Shown in pieces: positions 16,492 to 26,268 of a stretch of 34,904 nt of DNA. This DNA is from Pseudomonadota bacterium (GTDB lineage Bacteria; Pseudomonadota; Gammaproteobacteria; Acidiferrobacterales; Acidiferrobacteraceae). The translations under genes and the position numbers were made by a program. The notes under the pieces are model-generated. The model saw only the letters and a program-made list of their open reading frames with translations. It made no database searches and was not told the DNA's origin. Position 1 is the first letter of the stretch; every line of letters starts with the position of its first letter. Location of the stretch: contig JAKAXK010000013.1 of the NCBI GenBank assembly GCA_021827145.1, positions 1 through 34,904 of the forward strand. The letters are read 5' to 3'.

Positions 16492-18096
16492 ATGACTACT
16501 AAAGACCCGCTCGCGGACCTAAGCCCGCTGTCGTTTCTTCAAATGTTCGTTACGCAAAGCGTCAAGTTCTCGGGGCAGGCTGGCGGCGGATCCGTCGATG
16601 CCATCGAGTATCTGGGGCTTGCGGCAAGCAGTTGCCTCGAGCTCCATGCGCGTCAGCAGATGGATCTTCCCGAAAGGCTCGATCACGACCAATACGCGCA
16701 GCTCATCGTGCATATCAAGAACGCAATCGGCGGTGACTTCCGCGCCGTCCCGGCGCCCCCGGGGGTCGTGCGCGTCGAAAACCGCCGCTGCCCTTTTGGT
16801 GTGCGCGTGCAGGATGCCCCGGAGCTGTGCCGTACCACCGCATCGGTTTTCGGGGGTATTGCCGCTCGCAGTTTCGGTTATGCGAAGGTCGAGCTGAAAA
16901 AACGCATCGCCCTGCACGACAACTGTTGCGAGGTCCACATCTATACGGATCGGAAAGCGGCCGAGGGGCAAGCGGGCGATGAGTATGTGAGCGAAGGCAA
17001 GGAGATCGTGTCGCACCAGGCCCTGAGGGACATCAGCGTACGTGTCGCCGAAAGGATGGCGCGCGCCCTCTGTCCGGCCAGTCCCACGGGCCGCCCGCGC
17101 AAGCCCCCCATGATCGTGGCGGAATCGCGCTCCATGCGCGAGATCCTAAAGGCGGTCGAGCTTGTGGCGCCAACCCGCTCGAGCGTCCTGATCAGCGGCG
17201 AGACTGGGGTCGGAAAGGAGATCATAGCGCGTGCCCTGCACGCCTTGAGTCCGCGCGCCCCACGGCCTTTTTTGGCCGTCAATTGCGGGGCCGTCCCCCA
17301 GGACCTGATCGAGACGACGCTCTTCGGTCACGAGAAAGGCGCCTTCACGGGCGCGCAGAATCTGCATCATGGGCTTTTCGAGCGCGCCCATCAGGGGACC
17401 TTGTTTTTGGATGAGATCGACAGCCTGCCGCTCCTTGCGCAGGCCAAGCTTTTGCGCGTCTTGCAGGAGGGTGAGTTCGAGCGCGTCGGTGGGCGCGCAG
17501 CGTGCCAAGTCGATGTCCGCGTCGTGGCGGCCGCCAACAAGCCGATCGGATCCCTGGTCGAGGTCGGGCTCTTTCGTAGCGATCTCTATTATCGACTGAA
17601 CGTCGTACCCATAGCCGTGCCCCCGCTGCGGGAACGTCCGGAGGACGTGACGGGTCTGGTGCATCATCTGCTCGCGGTACTCGCGGTGCGCCACGGCAGC
17701 CCCACGAAGTCCTTGAGCGACCGGGCCTGGGCGCAGGTCATGGCGTATGCATGGCCGGGCAACGTCCGCGAACTCGAAAACGTTCTGGAGCGGGCCTTCC
17801 TGTTTACGCCGGGATCCCTGGTCGATGACGTCGGTTTGCGCGACCGGCCGCAAGGCGCCGCGGTACGTGGTGCTTTAGCGGGTCGCGCACCCCTGCGCGT
17901 CGCCAAGCGCCAGGCCCTGCAGAGCATGGAGACGCGCGTCTTGCAGGACGCCCTTGAGCGCCACCACGGAAACGTGACGGCCATGGCGCGGGAGATGGGA
18001 ATCACGCGCCGCTCCGTCCATCAGAAGCTGAAGTACTATTCGCTTCCGGCCGCGCCCTACCGGGATGCCGCGCGCTCGTCATCGCGGCGTTCGTGA
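16492..18096 (+). CDS. Sigma-54-dependent transcriptional activator with Cys-rich sensor domain
   Basis: The 534-residue protein has an N-terminal sensory region whose second half (about 95-150) carries C100-P-F-G, C113, and C145-C146 in a pattern like the 'methanogen output' (MetOD1) domain, suggesting metal or small-molecule sensing. The AAA+ domain follows with Walker A GETGVGKE (236-243), the sigma-54-contacting GAFTGA loop (283-288) and Walker B LFLDEID (305-310 region). A Fis-type helix-turn-helix lies at about 484-520 (HHGNVTAMAREMGITRRSVHQKLKYY). There is no receiver domain, so it is a one-component activator. The frame opens at 16345 inside the zinc-ribbon gene, but ATG 16492 begins the recognisable protein. 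The nearby RpoN promoter at 15347 is its most likely target. Confidence 0.92.
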   Translation: MTTKDPLADLSPLSFLQMFVTQSVKFSGQAGGGSVDAIEYLGLAASSCLELHARQQMDLPERLDHDQYAQLIVHIKNAIGGDFRAVPAPPGVVRVENRRCPFGVRVQDAPELCRTTASVFGGIAARSFGYAKVELKKRIALHDNCCEVHIYTDRKAAEGQAGDEYVSEGKEIVSHQALRDISVRVAERMARALCPASPTGRPRKPPMIVAESRSMREILKAVELVAPTRSSVLISGETGVGKEIIARALHALSPRAPRPFLAVNCGAVPQDLIETTLFGHEKGAFTGAQNLHHGLFERAHQGTLFLDEIDSLPLLAQAKLLRVLQEGEFERVGGRAACQVDVRVVAAANKPIGSLVEVGLFRSDLYYRLNVVPIAVPPLRERPEDVTGLVHHLLAVLAVRHGSPTKSLSDRAWAQVMAYAWPGNVRELENVLERAFLFTPGSLVDDVGLRDRPQGAAVRGALAGRAPLRVAKRQALQSMETRVLQDALERHHGNVTAMAREMGITRRSVHQKLKYYSLPAAPYRDAARSSSRRS

Positions 18097-18114
18097 GCGC
18101 CCCCACCGTGGCCC

Positions 18115-18714
18115 TCAGTGGGCCTTCGCGAGCGTGACATAGTGGCTGTGGAGCGCCCGCACCTTGGCTGTGAGGGCGTCAAGTGAACCGTCATTGACGA
18201 TGATATCGTCGGCGCAGGCGCGTCGGGCGGTGGTCGTCGCCTGGATCGCGAGGAGCCGCTCGATGGTGTCGGGGTCCAAGCCCCGATCCTGGAGGCGCTG
18301 TCGCTGGCGTGAGGGATCGGTCTCGATGGCGAGGACGCGGTTGATAGAGGTCGGGCACCCGGTCTCGGCGAGCAGGGGGATGACGAGAACCGCATAGGGC
18401 CGTGCGCCCTCGGATCGGTGTTCCATGAGTCTGCGGATCGGCGGATGCAGAATGCCCTCAAGGGTCTTGCGGGCGGCGCTATCGGCAAACACCCGTGCGC
18501 GCAATCGTGCGCGCAGGATGCGTCCTTCGCTATCGGCGATGTCATGACCGAAGGCGTCGAGGATGGCGGCGCAGGCGGGTTGCCCCGGCTCCATGAGTTC
18601 GTGGGCGATCTGATCGGCGTCCACGACGAGTGCGCCGCATTCGGCGAACACTTGCGCGGCGGCCGATTTGCCGGCGCCTGCGCCCCCGGTCAGCGCCACG
18701 CGGAAGCTAGCCAT
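18115..18714 (-). CDS. coaE: Dephospho-CoA kinase
   Basis: CoaE phosphorylates dephospho-CoA in the last step of coenzyme A synthesis. The 199-residue protein begins FRVALTGGAGAGKSAAAQVFAECGALVVDADQIAHELM, with the P-loop near residue 10-18 and the DAD motif, and has the lid region with RQRQRLQDRGLD. It converges on the activator gene with an 18-base gap and overlaps pilD upstream by 8 bases, the common pilBCD-coaE arrangement. Length is normal. Confidence 0.96.
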   Translation of the reverse strand: MASFRVALTGGAGAGKSAAAQVFAECGALVVDADQIAHELMEPGQPACAAILDAFGHDIADSEGRILRARLRARVFADSAARKTLEGILHPPIRRLMEHRSEGARPYAVLVIPLLAETGCPTSINRVLAIETDPSRQRQRLQDRGLDPDTIERLLAIQATTTARRACADDIIVNDGSLDALTAKVRALHSHYVTLAKAH

Positions 18715-19573
18715 GCGCGCCGCGCAGATACAGGGTCATGAGCGGCCGACCATAAAACAAGGCAAGCCAGATCGCCGCGCACAGGAACGGCCCGAAGGGC
18801 ATGGGTGTCGAGCGGGTCAGCCGCCGCGTCAGGATCAGCGCGCCGCCGTACAGTGCGCCCGCCAGTGAGGCGAACAGCAGCACGAGCGGCAGTAACTGCC
18901 AGCCGAGCCACGCCCCGCCGAGCGCGAACAGCTTGAAGTCCCCCTGACCCATGCCTTCCTTGCCGGTCGCCAATCGGAAGGCGTGGAACACAACCCAGAG
19001 AAAGAGGTAGGCCCCGATCGCACCCAGGACCGCCGAGTCCAGGGACGCATACAGGCCGCCCCGGTTCACGAGCAGGCCCAGCCACAGAAAGGGAAGGGTG
19101 ATGACGTCCGGCAGGATCTGCTCGCGCATATCGATGAAGGTAAGCGCGATGAGTGCCGCGCCAAGCAGGAAGGCCCCCGCGGCGCGGGTCGTGGGCCCGA
19201 AATGCATGACCGCTGCGATGGCCGCCAAGGTCGTCAGCGCCTCGATCAGAAAATATTGTCGGGGAATGGGCGCACGGCAATGGCGACACCGTCCGCCTAG
19301 CAACAGAAAGCCAAAGAGCGGGATGTTGTCGCGGAGCTTGAGGGGTGCGCGACATTGCGGGCAATGGGACGCAGGCCACGCGATATTGAAGGTCTCGGCC
19401 GTTTCGGGCGGGGCTAGGGCGAGCGCCTCTCGGCAATCACGATCCCACTGGCGTTTCAGGATGATCGGCAGCCGGTAGACGAGCATGCTGAGGAAGCTGC
19501 CGATCACGGCTCCCATGATTGCGACGAGCAAGTAGGCTGTGGCCGGGTCGGACGCGAAGGAAGTGGGGTTCAT
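18707..19573 (-). CDS. pilD: Prepilin peptidase / N-methyltransferase
   Basis: PilD cleaves the leader of type IV prepilins and methylates the new N-terminus in the inner membrane. The 288-residue protein has about seven membrane helices, the cytoplasmic zinc loop with two CxxC pairs (CPQCRAPLK and CRHCRAP), and the two aspartate sites: DMREQILPD and GMGQGDFKLFALGGAWLG (GxGD). ATG 19573 begins MNPTSFASDPATAYLL, the family start; a longer frame to 19603 is possible. In most relatives pilC lies between pilD and pilB; here only 141 bases of non-coding DNA do. Confidence 0.95.
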   Translation of the reverse strand: MNPTSFASDPATAYLLVAIMGAVIGSFLSMLVYRLPIILKRQWDRDCREALALAPPETAETFNIAWPASHCPQCRAPLKLRDNIPLFGFLLLGGRCRHCRAPIPRQYFLIEALTTLAAIAAVMHFGPTTRAAGAFLLGAALIALTFIDMREQILPDVITLPFLWLGLLVNRGGLYASLDSAVLGAIGAYLFLWVVFHAFRLATGKEGMGQGDFKLFALGGAWLGWQLLPLVLLFASLAGALYGGALILTRRLTRSTPMPFGPFLCAAIWLALFYGRPLMTLYLRGAHG

Positions 19574-19714
19574 GATGATTTGTTTTCCGGACATCGCGGT
19601 CATTGTCGACCGTCTATGGAGGGGCGACAGACCCTGGTGGGCTGCCGTCGCCGATGAGAGGTGTTTACGGCCCCGGGGGCGCGTGCTATGCCCGGACAGA
19701 TACCCTCTTAGCCG

Positions 19715-21439
19715 CTATTCGTTGGTCACGCGTTCCACTTCCTCGAGGCTCGTGATGCCTTCCCGTACTTTTCTGAGGCCTGATTGCCGGAGGTCGGAAA
19801 TCCCCTCTTTTTGGGCCTGTACGGCAATATCGGTCGGGTTGCCGCCGTTCAAAATGATCTGCCCGATGGCCGGGCTCACCGGCATGACCTGATAGATGCC
19901 CACCCGGCCCTTATAGCCACCGTTGCATTGATCGCATCCCACCGGGCCGTAGATGTTGAGGCCGGGGATGTCGGCCTCATGGAAGCCCACCTGGCGCAGC
20001 GTAGCCTCGGGGAGCTTCACGGGTTTGCGGCAGTGCACGCACAAGCGACGGGCCAGGCGCTGGGCGATGATGAGATTGACCGCCGAGGCGATATTAAAGG
20101 GCGGCACGCCCATGTTGACAAGCCGCCCCAGGGTCTGTGGCGCATCGTTCGTATGCAAGGTGGAGATGACCATGTGACCGGTCTGCGCCGCCTTGATGGC
20201 GATCTCGGCGGTTTCCAGGTCACGGATCTCGCCGACCATGATGATGTCCGGATCCTGACGCAGAAAGGCGCGCAGCGCGGTCGCGAAGGTGAGTTTCGCG
20301 CGCTCATTGATGTTGACCTGATTGATGCCGGCGAGGTTGATTTCGACCGGATCCTCCGCGGTCGAGATGTTCCGGTCCGTGGTGTTCAGAATATTGAGCG
20401 CGGTGTACAGGGTGACGGTTTTACCGCTGCCGGTAGGTCCCGTGACGAGCACCATGCCGTAGGGGCGCTCAATCGCCTCGAGATAGACCGCCTTTTGCTC
20501 CGCTTCGAAGCCGAGCTTGTCGACACCCAGTGACGCCGATGCCGGATCGAGGAGACGCAGCACGACCTTTTCGCCAAAGAGCGTAGGCAGGGTGCTGACA
20601 CGGAAATCGATCGCGCGGGTTTTCGATACGCGGATCTTCATCCGCCCGTCTTGTGGGACACGCCGTTCCGATATATCGAGCCGCGCCAGGATCTTGACGC
20701 GCGCCGCGATCCGCGCGGCCAGCGCGATGGGTGGGGATGCCACCTCTTGAAGGACGCCATCCGTGCGGAAGCGCACGCGGTAAATCCGTTCGTAGGGCTC
20801 GATGTGGATGTCCGAGGCCCCGCGGTTGATGGCGTCGAGCAGGATCTTGTTGACGAAGCGGACGATCGGTTTGTCGTTGATGTCGTTATCGGTGGTTTCG
20901 GCGGACGGTTCTATATCGCCGCTGACATCGATGTTTTCCAGACCCTCGCTGGTCGCCATATCGGCCAGCGACCCGTCTTGCTGGGTGAGGTTGCGATCTA
21001 TGATATTCCCGAGCTTGCCTTCCTCGACCAGCAAGGGCTCCGGAAGGAGGCCGGTATTGAATTTGATTTCGTCGAGGGCCGCCAGATTGGTTGGGTCGGC
21101 CACTGCCACGAACAGGCGGTTGCCGCGCTTGAAGATCGGCAGGACACGGTGGCGCCTGATGAGTTTGGCGTCGACAAGTTTGACTGGGAAGGTTTCGCTG
21201 TCGAAGGCGTTGATATCAAGCAGTGGGATGCCGAATTCCTCGGAGGCGGTCTTGGCCACGGTCAGGGCGTCGAGCTTTTTGCTCTCCACGAGGCGTGTGA
21301 CAAACGAGACCTTATTCGTCAGCGATTCCGCGTTTAGGCGCTCCGCCTCGGCCGGCGTCAACAACTGGTCGCGGACCAAGCGTGCCGCGAGGCCGGTTAG
21401 GAGTACGCCGCCGTTTGTCATCGGATTGACTGTTGCCAT
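19715..21439 (-). CDS. pilB: Type IV pilus extension ATPase PilB
   Basis: PilB powers pilus extension. The 574-residue protein has the N-terminal MshE/GSPII_E domain (VSFVTRLVESKKLDALTVAKTASEEFGIPLLD), Walker A GPTGSGKT, Asp box, Walker B QDPDIIMVGEIRD, His box TGHMVISTLHTNDA and the zinc tetracysteine motif CVHC...CDQCNGGYKGRVG. It follows Pseudomonas PilB along its whole length as far as I remember that sequence. The start at 21439 is acceptable but lacks a clear ribosome site; an ATG six codons in would also fit. It is divergent from the rubrerythrin gene. Confidence 0.97.
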   Translation of the reverse strand: MATVNPMTNGGVLLTGLAARLVRDQLLTPAEAERLNAESLTNKVSFVTRLVESKKLDALTVAKTASEEFGIPLLDINAFDSETFPVKLVDAKLIRRHRVLPIFKRGNRLFVAVADPTNLAALDEIKFNTGLLPEPLLVEEGKLGNIIDRNLTQQDGSLADMATSEGLENIDVSGDIEPSAETTDNDINDKPIVRFVNKILLDAINRGASDIHIEPYERIYRVRFRTDGVLQEVASPPIALAARIAARVKILARLDISERRVPQDGRMKIRVSKTRAIDFRVSTLPTLFGEKVVLRLLDPASASLGVDKLGFEAEQKAVYLEAIERPYGMVLVTGPTGSGKTVTLYTALNILNTTDRNISTAEDPVEINLAGINQVNINERAKLTFATALRAFLRQDPDIIMVGEIRDLETAEIAIKAAQTGHMVISTLHTNDAPQTLGRLVNMGVPPFNIASAVNLIIAQRLARRLCVHCRKPVKLPEATLRQVGFHEADIPGLNIYGPVGCDQCNGGYKGRVGIYQVMPVSPAIGQIILNGGNPTDIAVQAQKEGISDLRQSGLRKVREGITSLEEVERVTNE

Positions 21440-21539
21440 AGGTGCTGACTCGACCCTGCCTGAGATTGTCGTGACCTTGTTATCATAGTAGTTGACTTGG
21501 CGCCGTTAGCCAGTATCGTGTTTTCGGATCGTCCGGGGC

Positions 21540-21568
21540 TTGACTGGGAGCCCTCCATAATTTAGAAT
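21540..21568 (+). promoter_or_regulatory. Sigma-70 promoter of the rubrerythrin gene
   Basis: TTGACT at 21540-21545 and TAGAAT at 21563-21568, 17 bases apart, match five of six bases at each hexamer. The -10 is the left arm of the palindrome at 21559-21579, so a bound repressor would block polymerase directly. The start would fall near 21575. Confidence 0.7.
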
Positions 21569-21579
21569 TATTCTAAATT
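21559..21579. promoter_or_regulatory. Fur/PerR-like operator
   Basis: A perfect 21-base palindrome, ten-base arms around the T at 21569, with the core TTAGAATTATTCTAA. This has the 7-1-7 form of PerR and other Fur-family boxes (TTATAATnATTATAA type). It overlaps the rubrerythrin -10 and lies 22 bases before the ATG. The regulator itself is not in the window. Confidence 0.7.
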
Positions 21580-21601
21580 TATACCCACATGGAGCACGAC
21601 A

Positions 21602-22021
21602 ATGAACCTGAAAGGTACCAAAACGCACGATAATCTCAAGGCCGCATTTGCCGGCGAGTCGCAGGCCAATCGCCGTTACCTGTATTTCGCCGCCAAGGCC
21701 GACGTCGAGGGTTATAACGATGTCTCGGCGGTATTCCGCTCGACCGCGGAGGGAGAGACCGGCCACGCTCACGGTCATCTGGAGTATATGGAGGCCGTCG
21801 GCGATCCCGCCACTGACCTGCCGATCGGTAGCACCTCGAACAACCTGAAAGCCGCGATTGCGGGCGAGACCCATGAATACACCGATATGTATCCGGGCAT
21901 GGCCAAGACCGCGCGCAGCGAAGGCTTCGATGAGATCGCCGACTGGTTCGAGACCCTTGCCAAGGCTGAGCGGTCGCATGCCAACCGCTTCCAAAAGGCG
22001 CTCGACGGCCTCGGCCAGTAA
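21602..22021 (+). CDS. Rubrerythrin without a rubredoxin domain
   Basis: Rubrerythrins reduce hydrogen peroxide at a diiron site. The 139-residue protein has only the four-helix ferritin-like part, with E19 ([10 protein letters not shown]), E52-x2-H55 (EGETGH), a second-repeat glutamate (AGETHEY) and a second ExxH (AERSH). It lacks the C-terminal Cys4 rubredoxin domain of classical rubrerythrin, as in sulerythrin-type proteins, so electrons must come from a partner. GGAG at 21591-21594 sets the ATG. It is the first gene of the cluster behind the PerR-like box. Confidence 0.93.
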   Translation: MNLKGTKTHDNLKAAFAGESQANRRYLYFAAKADVEGYNDVSAVFRSTAEGETGHAHGHLEYMEAVGDPATDLPIGSTSNNLKAAIAGETHEYTDMYPGMAKTARSEGFDEIADWFETLAKAERSHANRFQKALDGLGQ

Positions 22022-22050
22022 GTCATTACGCGACACCATGGTAAAGGGGG

Positions 22051-22085
22051 CGGGTCGGCGATGCCGGCCCGTCTTCATTTTTCAG
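22051..22085 (+). terminator. Terminator-like hairpin after the rubrerythrin gene
   Basis: Nine-base arms 22051-22059 and 22063-22071 (one T-G pair) with a GAT loop are followed by TCTTCATTTTT. It begins 29 bases after the rubrerythrin stop and ends just before the next ribosome site, so it probably acts as a leaky terminator that makes rubrerythrin more abundant than the downstream proteins. Confidence 0.6.
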
Positions 22086-22096
22086 GGGAGGGGACT

Positions 22097-23446
22097 ATGG
22101 ACAACGATGCCGAGAAGCCCGTCATCAACCGCGAAGGGAATCTCGAGGCGCCGACGCGTCACCCAATTGCCTGGCGGGACCCGCTCTTTACCGATACCGC
22201 CGCCCTCGAGGCCGAACTGACCCGGGTTTTCGATATCTGTCATGGGTGTCGGCGTTGCTTTAATCTGTGTCAAGCGTTTCCCACGCTCTTCGATCTCATA
22301 GATAACTCGGCCGATATGGAGCTTGCCAGCGTCGATCGCGCCGACTACGCGCGGGTGGTGGACCAGTGCTACCTTTGCGACATGTGTTATATGACGAAAT
22401 GCCCCTATGTGCCGCCTCATCCGTGGAATGTCGACTTTCCGCATCTGATGTTGCGCGCCAAGGCGGCCAAGTTCCGCGCGGGCAAGACCCGCTTGCGTGA
22501 TCGTGTCCTGACGAATACGGATGCCGTCGGCAGGCTTGCCGGGATCCCGGTGGTCACCCAGATCGTGAATGCCGCGAATCGCAATTCCATGGCGCGTGGT
22601 CTCTTGCAATCCGCTCTCGGTGTCGACACCCGGGCCCGTCTGCCGACCTATCATAGCCGCACTTTTCGCAAGACTTGGCGGGCAGCACCTCTGAAACCGG
22701 AACCTACACCCGAGACCCGGGGCCAGGTTGTCCTGTTTGCGACCTGTTTTGGCAACTACAACGAACCGGAGCTTGCCACGGATCTCGGGCGCGTGCTCGA
22801 GCACAACGGTATCACGGTACGCATATTCGAATCCGAGCGCTGCTGTGGCATGCCTAAACTCGAAGTCGGCGACCTGGACGGCGTGGCCGCCCTCAAAGAG
22901 GCGAACATACCCGCGCTCGCTGCCTGGGTCGATCAGGGCTTCGATATCGTGGCCCCGGTACCCTCATGCGTCTTGATGTTCAAACAGGAGTTGCCGCTCT
23001 TGTTTCCGGAGGACGAGGCGGTGATCAAGGTCAAGAACGCGATGTTCGATCCGTTCGAGTATCTGCTCTTGCGCCATAAGGCCGGTCGCCTGAATACCGA
23101 TTTCCAAGAGCCTCTCGGCAAGATAGCCTATCATGTCCCCTGCCATCAACGCGTGCAGAACATCGGCCTGAAGACGCGGGATCTCTTGATGATGATCCCG
23201 GGGACCACGGTGGAAGTGATAGAGCGTTGTTCGGGGCATGACGGTACCTACGGCGTCAAAAAGGAATTCTATGAGGACGCCGTCAAGATTGGGCGGCCGG
23301 TGGTGACGCGCATCCTTGCGGCCGAGCCCGACCATTTCATGAGCGATTGCCCGATCGCCGGCCACCATCTCGCCCAGGGTCTCGGGGGCGGGGCGGCGCC
23401 CGTGTCGCGGTTTGCACTGCTGCGCCGCGCCTACGGGATCGATTGA
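22097..23446 (+). CDS. GlpC/HdrD-like Fe-S oxidoreductase
   Basis: The 449-residue protein resembles electron-transfer subunits such as GlpC, LutA and HdrD. Two 4Fe-4S motifs lie near the N-terminus: C48-x2-C51-x2-C54-x3-C58 and C91-x2-C94-x2-C97-x4-C102-P. The first CCG-type domain is complete (ATCFGN, SERCCGMP, PSCVLMF). In the second, CHQRVQN is present but the CCG is CSG (RCSGHDGTYG) and the final ligand region is DCPIAGHH rather than DCxxC. ATG 22097 follows AGGGGAGGGG; the frame opening at 22061 runs through the hairpin. Lying between rubrerythrin and a ferritin, it may supply their electrons; that is inference. Confidence 0.85.
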   Translation: MDNDAEKPVINREGNLEAPTRHPIAWRDPLFTDTAALEAELTRVFDICHGCRRCFNLCQAFPTLFDLIDNSADMELASVDRADYARVVDQCYLCDMCYMTKCPYVPPHPWNVDFPHLMLRAKAAKFRAGKTRLRDRVLTNTDAVGRLAGIPVVTQIVNAANRNSMARGLLQSALGVDTRARLPTYHSRTFRKTWRAAPLKPEPTPETRGQVVLFATCFGNYNEPELATDLGRVLEHNGITVRIFESERCCGMPKLEVGDLDGVAALKEANIPALAAWVDQGFDIVAPVPSCVLMFKQELPLLFPEDEAVIKVKNAMFDPFEYLLLRHKAGRLNTDFQEPLGKIAYHVPCHQRVQNIGLKTRDLLMMIPGTTVEVIERCSGHDGTYGVKKEFYEDAVKIGRPVVTRILAAEPDHFMSDCPIAGHHLAQGLGGGAAPVSRFALLRRAYGID

Positions 23447-23473
23447 TGGAGAAAGCCACACGGAGGAAAGGAC

Positions 23474-23779
23474 ATGGCACACGAAGACTTGCATGAGGCG
23501 GCGTCAGATCTGACGCAGGCGACGCGGGATATGCACAGGGCGATCCTGTCGCTCATGGAGGAGCTTGAGGCGGTGGATTGGTATCAGCAGCGGGTCGATG
23601 CCTGCCAGGATCCGGAGTTGCGGGCCATTCTCGCCCACAATCGGGACGAGGAGAAAGAGCACGCGGCCATGGTGCTTGAGTGGATAAGGCGGCACGACTC
23701 GGTGTTGGACCGGGAGCTTAGAGAAAACCTTTTCCAGGACGGCAGCATTGTCGCCCGCGAGCGCAAGGACAAGGACTGA
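23474..23779 (+). CDS. Encapsulated-ferritin (EncFtn) family protein, core only
   Basis: The 101-residue protein matches the Rhodospirillum rubrum EncFtn core as I remember it: MEELEAVDWY-QRVDA--DPEL-AILAHNRDEEKEHAAM-LEW-RR. The ferroxidase residues E30, W36, Y37, E60 and H63 (E32, W38, Y39, E62, H65 there) are all present. EncFtn forms a decamer with iron sites at dimer interfaces and is normally loaded into an encapsulin by a C-terminal peptide. This protein ends soon after the core with a charged tail (GSIVARERKDKD), and no encapsulin gene adjoins it. ATG 23474 has GGAGGAAA at 23462-23469. It sits 27 bases after the Fe-S gene. Confidence 0.9.
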   Translation: MAHEDLHEAASDLTQATRDMHRAILSLMEELEAVDWYQQRVDACQDPELRAILAHNRDEEKEHAAMVLEWIRRHDSVLDRELRENLFQDGSIVARERKDKD

Positions 23780-23794
23780 GGGCAAGGAGGTTTC

Positions 23795-26267
<2,473 letters not shown>

Positions 26268-26268
<1 letters not shown>

